Origin: Akkermansiaceae bacterium UBA2367
GTDB lineage: Bacteria > Verrucomicrobiota > Verrucomicrobiia > Verrucomicrobiales > DEV007
DNA length: 28,290 nt
Assembly (NCBI GenBank): GCA_002344525.1
Contig: DDTJ01000014.1
Coordinates: 1-28,290, forward strand
Direction: 5' to 3'
Position 1 is the first letter of the stretch. The number at the start of each line of letters is the position of its first letter. This document shows, piece by piece, positions 1 to 7,742 of this stretch. The position numbers and the translations under genes are program-made. The notes beneath the pieces are model-generated. The model was not told the origin of the DNA. It was given only the letters and a program-made list of their open reading frames with translations, and did not search any database.

Positions 1-146
1 GAGTGGTCTGGATCGGACGCTTACTTTTGTCCAGATCGGTTTCCGCAAGCAGATTGTTGGCGAGCGGCTGAACGCCCAGATCGAGGGCCGGGTGAAGACG
101 CTCCGGATTCGCAGGCGGAACAAGTGGTGACGGGTTCAGCTTCCAT
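1..146 (-). CDS. N-terminus of a sugar C-methyltransferase (zinc-binding N-domain), cut by window edge and apparently frameshifted
   Basis: The minus strand from the ATG at 146 reads MEAEPVTTCSACESGA, with a C-x2-C pair. Reading then has to move by one base near 97-98 (a TCTT run) to continue as LHPALDLGVQPLANNLL and on to the window edge. The C-x2-C followed by LDLG-x-QPLAN is the hallmark of the N-terminal zinc-binding domain found in class I SAM C-methyltransferases of deoxysugar pathways (Methyltransf_13 / TylC3 type). The gene starts 27 nt after the rfbG stop on the same strand, so rfbF-rfbG-methyltransferase looks like one operon that could make a branched 3-C-methyl CDP-sugar. The extra base may be a real mutation or a sequence error. 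Most of the protein, including the SAM site, lies outside the window, so the family call rests on about 45 residues. Confidence 0.6.
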
Positions 147-173
147 TGAAATTGATAAGGGGCGTTATCCAGA

Positions 174-1256
174 TCATGCTTCGAAAGCGTCGATCTGGCG
201 GTTCATGAGGTTGCGCAACTCTTCATCCGAGGCACCTCTGGACCAAGCGAGATACCAGTCCATGGTTTCGGCGACGGCTCTCTCGAAGCCCCAACAGGGT
301 GTCCATCCGAGGAAAGAACGCGCCTGATCGATGGAGACCGCGAGACGGCCAGCTTCGTGGGGCGCGTCGGATCGCGAATGGTCTTCCCAGTGGCCCGGCC
401 AATGCCGCAGGCATTCATCGACCAAAGCCCCGACGCTACGCTCCGAATCGCCGGTCGGGCCGAAGTTGAAGGCCCTCAAGGGACTGGATCGGGCTTGATC
501 CCCGCACGCGAGCCATCGCGCTAGCCATAGGTATCCGGAAAGGCAATCGAGAACATGCTGCCACGGTCGTGTCGACCGTGGAGACCGGATTGGAATCGGT
601 TCGCCCTTGCCCAAGGCCCGGACAAGGTCGGGGACGATGCGGTCTTCCGAAAAATCCCCCCCCCCGATCACATTGCCGCCACGTCCGGTGGCGACCCGCC
701 CAACGGTCCCCGCCTGATCGAAAAAACTCTTCCGCCAAGCCGTTGCCACCAACTCCGCCGCCGCTTTGGAGGCCGAATAGACATCGTGACCGCCGAGCGC
801 GTCCGTCTCACGGTAGGCATGGACCCACTCGCGGTTTTCGTAACATTTGTCGCTGGTGACCACCACGACTGTGGCACCGGGGGCGTGGAAGCGGACGGCC
901 TCAAGCAGGTGGCCCGTTCCCAATACGTTGACCGCGAGGGTCTCCACCGGCTGCGCGTAAGAGCGTCGCACAAGGGATTGGGCACCGAGGTGGAAGACAA
1001 ATTCGGGACGGATCCGAGCCACATGCGCCGCCAGCGCGGGGAAATGCATCAGGTCTCCCCGTTCGTCATCACCAATCACCGTGCCTCCCCGGACGATCCC
1101 GAAGAGGGTCTCTTGGCCGGGATCAGGATCAAGGGCATAACCGGAAACTTCCGCATCGAGACGTCCGAGCCAATGCGTGAGCCACGCCCCCTTGAATCCG
1201 GTGTGCCCGGTCACCAGAACCCGCTTGCCGGAGTAGGTTTCCCGAAGTGTCGTCAT
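174..1256 (-). CDS. rfbG: CDP-glucose 4,6-dehydratase
   Basis: This enzyme converts CDP-D-glucose to CDP-4-keto-6-deoxy-D-glucose in the cytoplasm, the entry step to CDP-linked 3,6-dideoxyhexoses and branched sugars of O-antigens. The 360-residue protein is an extended short-chain dehydrogenase. It has a nucleotide-binding TGHTGFKG at about 16-23, TSDK at 134-137 and the catalytic Y-x3-K (YSASK) at 160-164. The length is normal for the family. The frame is open up to 1379, but that would overlap rfbF. ATG at 1256, with GGGAG just upstream, places the protein start close to the Rossmann strand as in relatives; ATG at 1265 is an alternative. It lies 28 nt downstream of rfbF, whose product supplies its substrate, so the two are almost certainly co-transcribed. 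Confidence 0.93.
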   Translation of the reverse strand: MTTLRETYSGKRVLVTGHTGFKGAWLTHWLGRLDAEVSGYALDPDPGQETLFGIVRGGTVIGDDERGDLMHFPALAAHVARIRPEFVFHLGAQSLVRRSYAQPVETLAVNVLGTGHLLEAVRFHAPGATVVVVTSDKCYENREWVHAYRETDALGGHDVYSASKAAAELVATAWRKSFFDQAGTVGRVATGRGGNVIGGGDFSEDRIVPDLVRALGKGEPIPIRSPRSTRPWQHVLDCLSGYLWLARWLACGDQARSSPLRAFNFGPTGDSERSVGALVDECLRHWPGHWEDHSRSDAPHEAGRLAVSIDQARSFLGWTPCWGFERAVAETMDWYLAWSRGASDEELRNLMNRQIDAFEA

Positions 1257-1284
1257 TGCTCCCATGCCATGTCCGCGTGTCGGC

Positions 1285-2055
1285 TTACCATACCTTCCAT
1301 GGCGCTCGGCCCGCATCCCACAAGGCTTCAAGGCGCATTTTGTCCCGGAGCGTATCCATCGGCTGCCAAAACCCTTCATGATCGAAGGCCATGAGTTCGG
1401 CTTGGGCCGCCAGCCGGGCGAGCGGTTCCCCTTCCCAACTGGTATCGTCTCCCTCGATTAGGGCCAAGCATTTCGGCGAGAGGACGAAGAAGCCTCCATT
1501 CACGAACCCTCCGTCGCCCTTTGGCTTTTCGACGAAGCCCGTAATCTCATCGCCAGATCGCTCGATCGCACCGTATCGCCCAGGAGGCTGAACGGCGGTG
1601 AGCGTCGCCATTCTGCCGTGGGACCGATGGAAATCGATCAACGCCCGGATATCGATGTCCGCCACTCCGTCGCCGTAGGTGAAACAGAAGGCTTCGCCGT
1701 CTCCCAAGTAGGGGGCGACGCGCTTCAACCGCCCTCCGGTCATGGTCTGGTTTCCGGTATCGACCAAGGTCACCTTCCAAGGCTCAGCCTTTCTTTGATG
1801 CACTTCCATTTGGTCCGTGCCCATGTCGAAGGTGACGTCCGACATGTGGAGGGAGTAGTTGGCGAAATATTCCTTGATGACATATCCTTTGTAGCCGGTG
1901 CAGATGATGAACTCATGGATTCCATAGGCCGAGTAGATCTTCATGATATGCCACAAGATGGGCATGCCTCCGATCTCAATCATCGGCTTGGGCTTCAGAT
2001 GGGTTTCCTCGCTGAGACGAGTGCCCAGCCCTCCGGCCAAAATTACTGCTTTCAT
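1285..2055 (-). CDS. rfbF: Glucose-1-phosphate cytidylyltransferase
   Basis: It couples CTP and glucose-1-phosphate to give CDP-glucose and pyrophosphate, feeding RfbG. The 256-residue protein has the nucleotidyltransferase signature AGGLGTRLSEET at residues 7-18, then KPKPMIEIGG, and the family-typical CTGYKGYVIKEYF, FTYGDGVADID and PPGRYGAIE. Full length matches the family. The ATG at 2055 has only a distant GGGAG, about 16 nt upstream, which is common in this window. It is preceded on the same strand by a decayed CmcI-like gene and followed by rfbG. Unlike its neighbours on either side, the reading frame is intact, so CDP-glucose synthesis is probably still functional. Confidence 0.94.
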   Translation of the reverse strand: MKAVILAGGLGTRLSEETHLKPKPMIEIGGMPILWHIMKIYSAYGIHEFIICTGYKGYVIKEYFANYSLHMSDVTFDMGTDQMEVHQRKAEPWKVTLVDTGNQTMTGGRLKRVAPYLGDGEAFCFTYGDGVADIDIRALIDFHRSHGRMATLTAVQPPGRYGAIERSGDEITGFVEKPKGDGGFVNGGFFVLSPKCLALIEGDDTSWEGEPLARLAAQAELMAFDHEGFWQPMDTLRDKMRLEALWDAGRAPWKVW

Positions 2056-2104
2056 TGATCAAATGAAATCTCCCGGCAATCAACAGCGCGAGGCGCGATG
2101 CCCG

Positions 2105-2848
2105 TCAATCCTTGACGCATCTCAAATACCCGTCCGAATGCCCGGTGATGAGCAGCTTGCATTCGATCGATTTGTCGATTTCAAATCTGTCATTGGTTTT
2201 CAGGAACTCCCATACAGCCGTTTTGGGGTTGTTCCCCCTCCCCCATGGGCGATCATCAGCCAACAGCGCCTCGGGCATGTCTTCTATCGAAGTGTCGAAT
2301 ACCACCAAATAGCCCCCCCTTTTCGAACAAATCCCGAATAGCGGTTGAACTCTTCCAAAACATGATCATGTGTATGATTCGAATCCAAGCAGACCAAGAT
2401 ATTTCGATACGGCGCAGCGATTTGCCAGACCTGATCCACTGTTCCCGGATCGATCGACGAGCCTTGGACGAGATTGATACGTTTGAACATCTAGTGCGCT
2501 TCGATTTCGCCGCGATTATGCTCGCGTATAATCTATATCGATCCCCACTACCGCACCGTTTCCGCCAAGCAACTCGAGCATCGAAGCGTAGGAAATCAGG
2601 GAGCCGCCATGGGCGACTCCGGTTTCGATAATTAAATCGGGTTTGATTTGCCATATCAACTCCTGCATGGCCATAATGTCCTGCGGATACTGGATAAGAG
2701 GCCTTCCTATCCATGTAAAGCTCTAGGAATATTTGTAAGGTTCGGTCTCTCTTATCCATATGCAAGACAAGGCTTGCAGATCACTGTCCGCATGCAGGCT
2801 CTCTATATTTTTGGCGACTTCGCTTTTAAATCGGTTGACCTCATTCAT
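2105..2848 (-). pseudogene. CmcI / cephalosporin-hydroxylase-family gene (probable sugar O-methyltransferase), decayed
   Basis: Reading from ATG 2848 gives MNEVNRFKSEVAKNIESLHAD...YKYS, then an in-frame TAG where the family usually has Tyr, then SFTWIGRPLIQYPQD, IIETGVAHGGSLI and VVGIDID in the same frame. A one-base shift near 2530 is needed to continue as IREHNRGEIEAH. A second in-frame TAG (2491-2493) precedes MFKRINLVQGSSIDP and LVCLDSNHTHDHVLEEFNRY. At a run of seven G (2313-2319 on the plus strand as C) another shift leads into YLVVFDTSIEDMPE, RPWGRGNNPKTAVWEF, FEIDKSIE and the normal C-terminus. Every block of the roughly 247-residue family (CmcI, Pfam PF04989, which includes SAM-dependent sugar O-methyltransferases) is present in order, so this is a once-complete gene with two nonsense codons and two frameshifts. 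It probably methylated a residue of the surface polysaccharide. Confidence 0.85.
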
Positions 2849-3084
2849 GGTTGCCCGTCTTTGCCATTTTTATGCTTAACGATTGTAGAATTACTGATTT
2901 TTATTCCGTGAATTTTTTAGGATTTTTTTAATGCGTGAACCCTCGAGATTCAATTCCAAAGCCTTTCCGCCGACTTCAGGGAAGGGATCTTTTTTTGGGA
3001 GGGACCGGATATTCTCATATTATTCGAAGTTCGAAATTCCAGAAAACATGAAATGCGTGGCGGCCATTTCGACCACATGCCTTC
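2849..3084. other. AT-rich intergenic stretch
   Basis: These 236 bases contain no convincing gene. Composition is much richer in A and T than the second half of the window, with T and A runs around 2910-2935 and 2990-3000. It would hold the upstream signals of the decayed CmcI-like gene: TACAAT on the minus strand at about 2885-2890 resembles a -10 box, but I see no good -35 at normal spacing. Confidence 0.5.
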
Positions 3085-3738
3085 TTATTTGTACACGTAG
3101 ACGGTGAAATCATAATACTTCCCGATGCCGCTGGCGAGACTGCTATAGCCGTGGTCAAGGACGACGCAGGGGGATATCTCCGTGAGAAGCCATGAGAGGA
3201 GTTCGACCGGACTTTGATAATATAACGTGCCTACAGTGAAGTTCACTTTCGTGGACATCATGTTGAAAGCGATTCCACGACGACAAAGATCAAACATTTT
3301 TCGGATGAGCATTTTAGTGAAGCGCTCCATCTCCGGAATTGTAATATCGCGCTTTTGTATGAGGACGCCATTGCCGACCACGAAGTCATACGATTCGTGT
3401 TCCGTCATTTCGAAAATGTCACCGACCATAAAGGTGGCGTTGGGATACGTGGATCGTCCGTAATCGATCATTGCTTCCACAATGTCGACGCCGTGGTAAT
3501 CGACATTGACATTGCACGCTTCGATCCTCGATGCCAGCCCACCCCAACCGCAACCGACATCCAGCAAAGATGGCCGTTGGGGCAGAGGGGGGGCGGGCAC
3601 GCCGAGAACCCGAAGCATCTTGTCGTAACGATGCTGTAGCTCGGTCTCGTCCCCCCAGTTGACACCTTGGGCAGTGGCCCCATGAGCAGAGAATATTTCG
3701 CTATGGTAATCTTTTAGAAGTAAGGACAACTTGTCCAT
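3085..3738 (-). CDS. Class I SAM-dependent methyltransferase
   Basis: The 217-residue protein has the SAM-binding motif I SLLDVGCGWGGLASRI at about 57-72, an acidic end of the second strand (GVDIVEAM, 83-90), and VGDIF / YDFVVGNGV where motifs II-III are expected. This makes it a soluble Rossmann-fold methyltransferase of the Methyltransf_25/11 group. The substrate cannot be read from sequence. Its place between a glycosyltransferase and CDP-sugar genes suggests methylation of a sugar or glycan terminus. The ATG at 3738 has no Shine-Dalgarno, but a promoter-like TATAAT lies 36 nt upstream. The gene is markedly less GC-rich than those beyond 5370, like the rest of this block. Confidence 0.8.
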   Translation of the reverse strand: MDKLSLLLKDYHSEIFSAHGATAQGVNWGDETELQHRYDKMLRVLGVPAPPLPQRPSLLDVGCGWGGLASRIEACNVNVDYHGVDIVEAMIDYGRSTYPNATFMVGDIFEMTEHESYDFVVGNGVLIQKRDITIPEMERFTKMLIRKMFDLCRRGIAFNMMSTKVNFTVGTLYYQSPVELLSWLLTEISPCVVLDHGYSSLASGIGKYYDFTVYVYK

Positions 3739-3773
3739 GATAGTTCAAAACAGCCTTGCGTCACTTGCGATGA

Positions 3774-3803
3774 ATTATATCGTTCCACGATAGACAGCGT
3801 CGA
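3774..3803 (-). promoter_or_regulatory. Putative sigma-70-type promoter for the methyltransferase at 3085-3738
   Basis: On the minus strand TCGACG (3798-3803) is followed after 18 nt by a perfect TATAAT (3774-3779), 35 nt before the ATG. It sits in the 66 nt gap after the upstream glycosyltransferase stop. The -35 matches TTGACA at 4 of 6 positions. This would allow the 3' part of the locus (methyltransferase, CmcI-like, rfbF, rfbG) to be transcribed on its own. Confidence 0.45.
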
Positions 3804-3804
3804 T

Positions 3805-4863
3805 TTATTGTTTCATGTTGGCTTCAAAAACGTCCAATGGCAAGCCATTTGGGTATTCGCGAATAAGGCGAACCGCTGCGTACCAAATTTTTTCGCACCC
3901 AGCGATATCGATGGATCTCACCCCTCTGGCACGACGAACGCGATCCGTTCGCGCCAGATCGACCATGCATTCAACGCACCCCCTACCTAGGCGTCGGATT
4001 CGTTCGGACATAGGGCGGCGGCGCTTCCAATAAGTAGCCGAATCTCGAAGATGGCCATAGCGCTCATCAATGAATCGCTCCACTTCATCCCGCTCCGCTC
4101 CCGAAGCGACAAATTGGTCCGTGATGAAATGTTTGAATCGTTGAAACCATGCTTCGGCATCCGGGACTTCGCCTTGCCAGAAGGCTTTGGCGGCGTTCGA
4201 CGTATGAATCTGCCGAATCGAATATAGTGACGACAACACCTCCAGACGCCCGCGCAGCGCGCGGAGGAGGGTTAGCGACATTTCTTGGAGATGGTCCGCG
4301 TTGCTACCACCGAAGGCATCATGCATCACGGCATGGAAATCCCTCAACATATCATCCCTTCGATGAACTGCATAGAAGCTCGTAAAAGAAATCGCATTTT
4401 GCTGGCGACAGCGGTCCAACGGGCGCTCGTTCGTGATCGAGAAGCCCTTGAGAATCTTCGGCCTCCTGAGCCAAGCTCGGGGCGTTGTATCCAAGCTTGC
4501 GATCTTTCCCATGGCCGAGGAGAACGAGGGTTCCCGCTGAAGGAATTCGACCGCCTTCTTCACTGTCTCCGGGAACAAAACGTCATCTTCTGCGCAGAGC
4601 GCGACAAAGGGTGTGCGGACTTGTCCGAGGCCGTCAATGCATTTTTCCAAATAACTTTGATCGTAGTGCCGATAGTCCAAGCGCAGTACAGTCTGTGCAA
4701 CTTCAACTGCGGAGTGATTTTCAGCGGCCTCTTGAGGATCGCTTGAATCCAGCACCAGATAGGGAATATCCCGCGAAAACTGCGAATTGAAATACAGAAG
4801 GCGGCGCAAAAGGGCGGCCCTGTTGTATGTGGGAATCAGGCAGGTAATCTGGTCGCGGTTCAT
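3805..4863 (-). CDS. GT-A fold glycosyltransferase (TIGR00180-like)
   Basis: The 352-residue protein starts MNRDQITCLIPTYNRAALL, the family-2-like nucleotide-sugar fold opening (LIPTYNR at 9-15), and has the metal-binding acidic motif CAEDDVLFP at about 90-98 (DxD equivalent E92-D93-D94). The following region, with GKIASLD and the HAVMHDAFGGSNADHLQE helix, resembles the TIGR00180 family of polysaccharide glycosyltransferases, which act on the cytoplasmic face of the membrane; donor and acceptor are unknown. The frame stays open to 4947, but only a TTG is available there, and the GT-A fold begins directly after the ATG at 4863. There is no close ribosome binding site. The nearest purine-rich stretch (AGGAGGGCGGAAAGG) is about 30 nt upstream. 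Confidence 0.82.
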   Translation of the reverse strand: MNRDQITCLIPTYNRAALLRRLLYFNSQFSRDIPYLVLDSSDPQEAAENHSAVEVAQTVLRLDYRHYDQSYLEKCIDGLGQVRTPFVALCAEDDVLFPETVKKAVEFLQREPSFSSAMGKIASLDTTPRAWLRRPKILKGFSITNERPLDRCRQQNAISFTSFYAVHRRDDMLRDFHAVMHDAFGGSNADHLQEMSLTLLRALRGRLEVLSSLYSIRQIHTSNAAKAFWQGEVPDAEAWFQRFKHFITDQFVASGAERDEVERFIDERYGHLRDSATYWKRRRPMSERIRRLGRGCVECMVDLARTDRVRRARGVRSIDIAGCEKIWYAAVRLIREYPNGLPLDVFEANMKQ

Positions 4864-5373
4864 AGACTGTTCGATGGCGCTAGTTAGCCTTTCCGCCCTC
4901 CTGCAGATCGGAGTCAACAGGGACGGTGGAGGGACGACTACAGCCAATCAGTGCAAAGAATCACCCGAATTAGATGGAAGGGTCAAGGATTTTCATGAAA
5001 AATTCAATCATTCATGCAGATTTAGTGCTATGGGCATTGCCGGACGGAGGCAACCCCCTTTGAAACTTTTCGGATATTCCACGATGCTTGAATGTTCGGA
5101 TTCCGTTTGGATGGAAAGGGGGCGCCGCTTCTTCGGGAGATGCGTTAGACGAACCTAGCGGCATCCGACGTCTGTCGCAAAGCCAAATTCGAGGCATGAT
5201 CAGTTTGACCCATCGATCAAATGGGGGGCACTCCGAGGCCATCTCGTTGGATCTCGCGCCCTGTCCCATTGCTCCATCGAACGACTTGCCCGGACGCCAG
5301 ACTTTTACGCCCTTTTTAACTCTATCCGATCATGCCGAAAGCCGGATCCAGACGGCTGCTTGGCAGCGGCGCT
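4864..5373. other. 510-base stretch without a convincing gene
   Basis: Short open frames exist on both strands, but none has recognisable motifs or the codon pattern of the neighbours. On the minus strand TTGCGA (5175-5180), a 17 nt spacer and TAGGTT (5152-5157) is a possible weak promoter for the glycosyltransferase that starts at 4863. The stretch also marks the compositional boundary: the DNA on the low side is more AT-rich, and from 5374 upward it is strongly GC-rich. Confidence 0.45.
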
Positions 5374-6021
5374 TCACTTCCTCGTCCAGTTCTCCCACAC
5401 GAAGGAATATTGCCAAGTCGGCTCGTGCGTTGCCGCTAGACGGAAGAGAATGCCCTCCATCCTCGCCTCGGAATCGGACCACAGATTGTGGAATTGCACT
5501 TGGATATCCCGCACCTGCCGCACCAGACCGGTGTCTAGCATCCGTTCCAGCAACTCGTATTCGCCGCCTTCGATGTTGATCTTCATCAAGGCGACTTCAC
5601 CTACGGCTTCCCGGGCGAACCATTCCTGCACGTCTACGATCTTGACTGGAACGATTTCGTCCGCGGCGCGGAAGACGGAACTGCCGTCCCGGCACATCGC
5701 AAGCTGCTCGGTTCGAGTAGCGCCACCTAAACCGCAAGCATGCACCCGTACCGCGGAATTGTCGGCGAAGCGCTCCCGGATACTTCCCGCGAAAGATTCC
5801 ACCGGCTCGAAAACCTCCACCTTGGCTCCGTAACGCCGATGGATTCCCGCCGCCCACTCTCCCTGGTATCCACCCAAGTCAAAAACGAGGGAGCTGGCGT
5901 CCAGCGGATACGAATAGCGCAGCCGCTCGTCTCCACGATCCCGCCGCCAGCGTTTGAAAACCACCTCTTGCGGAGTCGGCGCGATTCTCCGGCGGATGCT
6001 GCGGAAAAGTCTCTGGATCAT
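5374..6021 (-). CDS. FkbM family methyltransferase
   Basis: The 215-residue protein carries the FkbM pattern: VFDLGGYQGEWA (46-57, SAM motif I), VEVFEPVESF (68-77, acidic second strand), VKIVDVQEWF (about 126-135) and LMKINIEGGEYELLE (about 145-159, the family's typical 'K-I/D-x-EG-E-x2-L' block). It transfers a methyl group from SAM to an unknown hydroxyl, probably on a sugar of the surface glycan. The frame is open far upstream, but the ATG at 6021 overlaps the stop of the GT10 gene as ATGA, a classic translational coupling, and gives a normal N-terminus. The coupling suggests the glycosyltransferase and this methyltransferase act in sequence on the same residue. Confidence 0.88.
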   Translation of the reverse strand: MIQRLFRSIRRRIAPTPQEVVFKRWRRDRGDERLRYSYPLDASSLVFDLGGYQGEWAAGIHRRYGAKVEVFEPVESFAGSIRERFADNSAVRVHACGLGGATRTEQLAMCRDGSSVFRAADEIVPVKIVDVQEWFAREAVGEVALMKINIEGGEYELLERMLDTGLVRQVRDIQVQFHNLWSDSEARMEGILFRLAATHEPTWQYSFVWENWTRK

Positions 6022-6914
6022 CTTGGTCGTCGGTTGGTTTGGTGGTCTTCGAGCACGGCGCGAGCGGCGTTTCCATGGGAGTCCACGTATCCCGCCGCGA
6101 GTTCCCTGTTTCGGGCGATAGCGGGGCATCTGGCGTGGTAGTCGTCTTCCGGTATCCCCGCGATCGCCGAGCGGACATCCTCGATGTCCTCGCACGGGAT
6201 AATGCCGTCGAGGTCGAAGAAATCCCCGATGTCGCGTGTACCCCAATAGATCGGCACCGTGTCGCAAAGGAGGCAGTCCACGAGCTTTTCGGTGAAATGG
6301 CCCGGCTCGCGCACGTTCTCGATGACCACGGAGTAGCGGTAGGGCGCCAACCCCTCCTCCTTCTGTTCGAAGGGGCGGTAGCCTCGCCCCATGACATCGA
6401 CGTCGTCCCTCCCGGTATCGCGGAGCCATGCGACGACCTCGTGACGCAGTCGGTGGCCCTCCAGCGAGGTTTGCGCAGATGCGATGATCGAGAGATCCTT
6501 CGTCTTCGTCCGGTCCACCTCCGTCCAGTCCTTGATGAAGGTGGAGCCGTATTGGAAGAAGATCCCGTTGGGGATCGCCCGAAGGAGATCTCGGTTCCGG
6601 GTCAGGACGCGGTGGAACAGGGGATGGAGAAACCGGATGAGGCGCATGTGCCGCCCCTGCACCGCGAGCGGTTCCCCGATCATGATCGAAAGCCGGGCTT
6701 TCACGCCGAGGCGGGGCGCGTAATACAAGGTCGAGGACGGATAGGCGATGAGGTGGTCGGTTGCCGTGAGGTCCGCCACCGTGCCGCGCTCCAACTCCGC
6801 CGGGAGGCCGAGCGGCCAATCGAGCCGGGCCAGCGGAAGGCGGGAGAAACCGAGCGTCATCCGGAATCCGTAGGGCAGGACGCCGACGACCAGCTCTCTC
6901 GGGGGCGCTTCCAT
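6018..6914 (-). CDS. GT10 family glycosyltransferase (alpha-1,3-fucosyltransferase type)
   Basis: The 298-residue protein contains the GT10 donor-binding block YSVVIENV...FTEKLVDCLLCDTVPIYWG at about 194-225, corresponding to the conserved 'F-x-E-N...Y-x-TEK-x2-(A/D)-x3-G-x-VP-x2-G' signature, followed by a hydrophobic DFFDLDGIIPCED segment. Family members transfer L-fucose (or another deoxysugar) from GDP-fucose in alpha-1,3/1,4 linkage, for example in Helicobacter Lewis antigens. No GDP-fucose synthesis genes are in this window, so the donor must come from elsewhere or be a different sugar. It is coupled by a 4 nt overlap to the FkbM methyltransferase. The gene is GC-rich like the genes at higher coordinates, unlike the CDP-sugar block. 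Confidence 0.85.
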   Translation of the reverse strand: MEAPPRELVVGVLPYGFRMTLGFSRLPLARLDWPLGLPAELERGTVADLTATDHLIAYPSSTLYYAPRLGVKARLSIMIGEPLAVQGRHMRLIRFLHPLFHRVLTRNRDLLRAIPNGIFFQYGSTFIKDWTEVDRTKTKDLSIIASAQTSLEGHRLRHEVVAWLRDTGRDDVDVMGRGYRPFEQKEEGLAPYRYSVVIENVREPGHFTEKLVDCLLCDTVPIYWGTRDIGDFFDLDGIIPCEDIEDVRSAIAGIPEDDYHARCPAIARNRELAAGYVDSHGNAARAVLEDHQTNRRPR

Positions 6915-6942
6915 CCGTTCCCTTCCGGAGGCAGGGTGCCGC

Positions 6943-7476
6943 TTACTTCACCGCCTTCACGTTCAGGCTCATCAAGGTGCCGTTTTCGAAATCCATGTGG
7001 GGCAGGTAGGCCTTCGAAAAGTCGTCGAACCCGGAGAACTCGGTCTCCCGCCAGTCGTAGCGCTCGCAGGAGGAGAACCCGGATTCGCGCAGGCATTCGC
7101 TCAAATAGCTGAAATCGAAGCTGACGTAGTGCTCGTTCCCCTCGTAGGTCTGCCCGCCGTTCAAGAGCCCTTGAATGGTCTTCAAGTCGTGGTTGGCGTT
7201 GTAGTGTCCCACCACGGCCTCGAAATCCGGAACCGCGACGTAGAGAACCCCACCCTCCTTCAAGACGCGGCTCCACTCCTTCAAGGTCGGGACTACATCA
7301 TACCTCTTCACATGCTCCAACACATGGCAGGCGTAGATGAGATCCACTGTCCCGTCGTCGGCGAAGGACAGGCGGCGGATGTCGGTTTTCACCACCCTGT
7401 CGTCGTCGTGGTAGAGGTCGCAGTTGACGAATCCGTCCAATATTTTGCCGCCGCACCCGAGATGCAATTTCATCAT
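6943..7476 (-). CDS. Small class I SAM-dependent methyltransferase
   Basis: The 177-residue protein begins MMKLHLGCGGKILDGFVNCDL, with SAM motif I (LHLGCGG, 4-10) almost at the N-terminus, then DLIYACHVLEHV and LKEGGVLYVAVPDFEAVV, the post-motif signatures of Methyltransf_11/predicted SAM-dependent methyltransferases common in LPS clusters. The frame is open to 7641, but the ATG at 7476 is supported by AAGGA six bases upstream and the family's start. The ORF ends 28 nt before the GT10 gene, so the two are probably co-transcribed. The exact acceptor is unknown. Confidence 0.83.
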   Translation of the reverse strand: MMKLHLGCGGKILDGFVNCDLYHDDDRVVKTDIRRLSFADDGTVDLIYACHVLEHVKRYDVVPTLKEWSRVLKEGGVLYVAVPDFEAVVGHYNANHDLKTIQGLLNGGQTYEGNEHYVSFDFSYLSECLRESGFSSCERYDWRETEFSGFDDFSKAYLPHMDFENGTLMSLNVKAVK

Positions 7477-7482
7477 ATCCGT

Positions 7483-7487
7483 TCCTT
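7483..7487 (-). promoter_or_regulatory. Ribosome binding site of the methyltransferase at 6943-7476
   Basis: AAGGA on the minus strand, six bases before the ATG at 7476. It is one of very few convincing Shine-Dalgarno sequences in the window and it decides the start over the longer open frame. Confidence 0.55.
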
Positions 7488-7639
7488 TCTGCTCGATTCG
7501 TTCGTCGCGCACCAGACCCGATTTTCCCGCAAAGTCAACCATTGGACGCTTTGGAAACCCGTCTGTCGCCGTCCGCCAAACGGCTTCGTCCTCGGCTGAC
7601 CGGGAAAGGGGACTGCCAAGTTCTCCTCCCCGTCGCCCC

Positions 7640-7730
7640 ATCTGCGGAAATCTGCAGGCATTTGCGGCTATCTACGTCAAAAAGAATGGGAACACAGATG
7701 GCCACGGATGAAACGCGGATTGGCGCAGAT
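7640..7730. repeat. Dispersed ~91 bp imperfect inverted repeat, copy 1
   Basis: The left arm (7640-7677) is built from repeated ATCTGCGG-like units. The right arm (7692-7730), when reverse-complemented, starts ATCTGCGCCAATCCGCG and follows the same unit spacing. A short A-rich, GGGA-containing centre separates them. A second copy with the same architecture is at 13629-13720. The element sits in the gap between the small methyltransferase and the GT4 gene and would form a long hairpin in RNA or a cruciform in DNA. Confidence 0.75.
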
Positions 7731-7742
7731 GGAGAGGTGTCT

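Noticed and set aside
2..130. Plus-strand frame running from the window start to a TGA at 128-130
   Set aside because: It has no recognisable motif, while the opposite strand shows the C-x2-C...LDLG-x-QPLAN signature and fits the rfbF-rfbG operon.
2105..2848. TAG recoding (suppressed amber) in the CmcI-like gene
   Set aside because: The gene also needs two frameshifts, and no other gene in the window has internal TAG codons, so decay is simpler.
5012..5269. Possible small gene on the minus strand in the gene-free stretch
   Set aside because: No motif, no ribosome binding site and an atypical residue mix.
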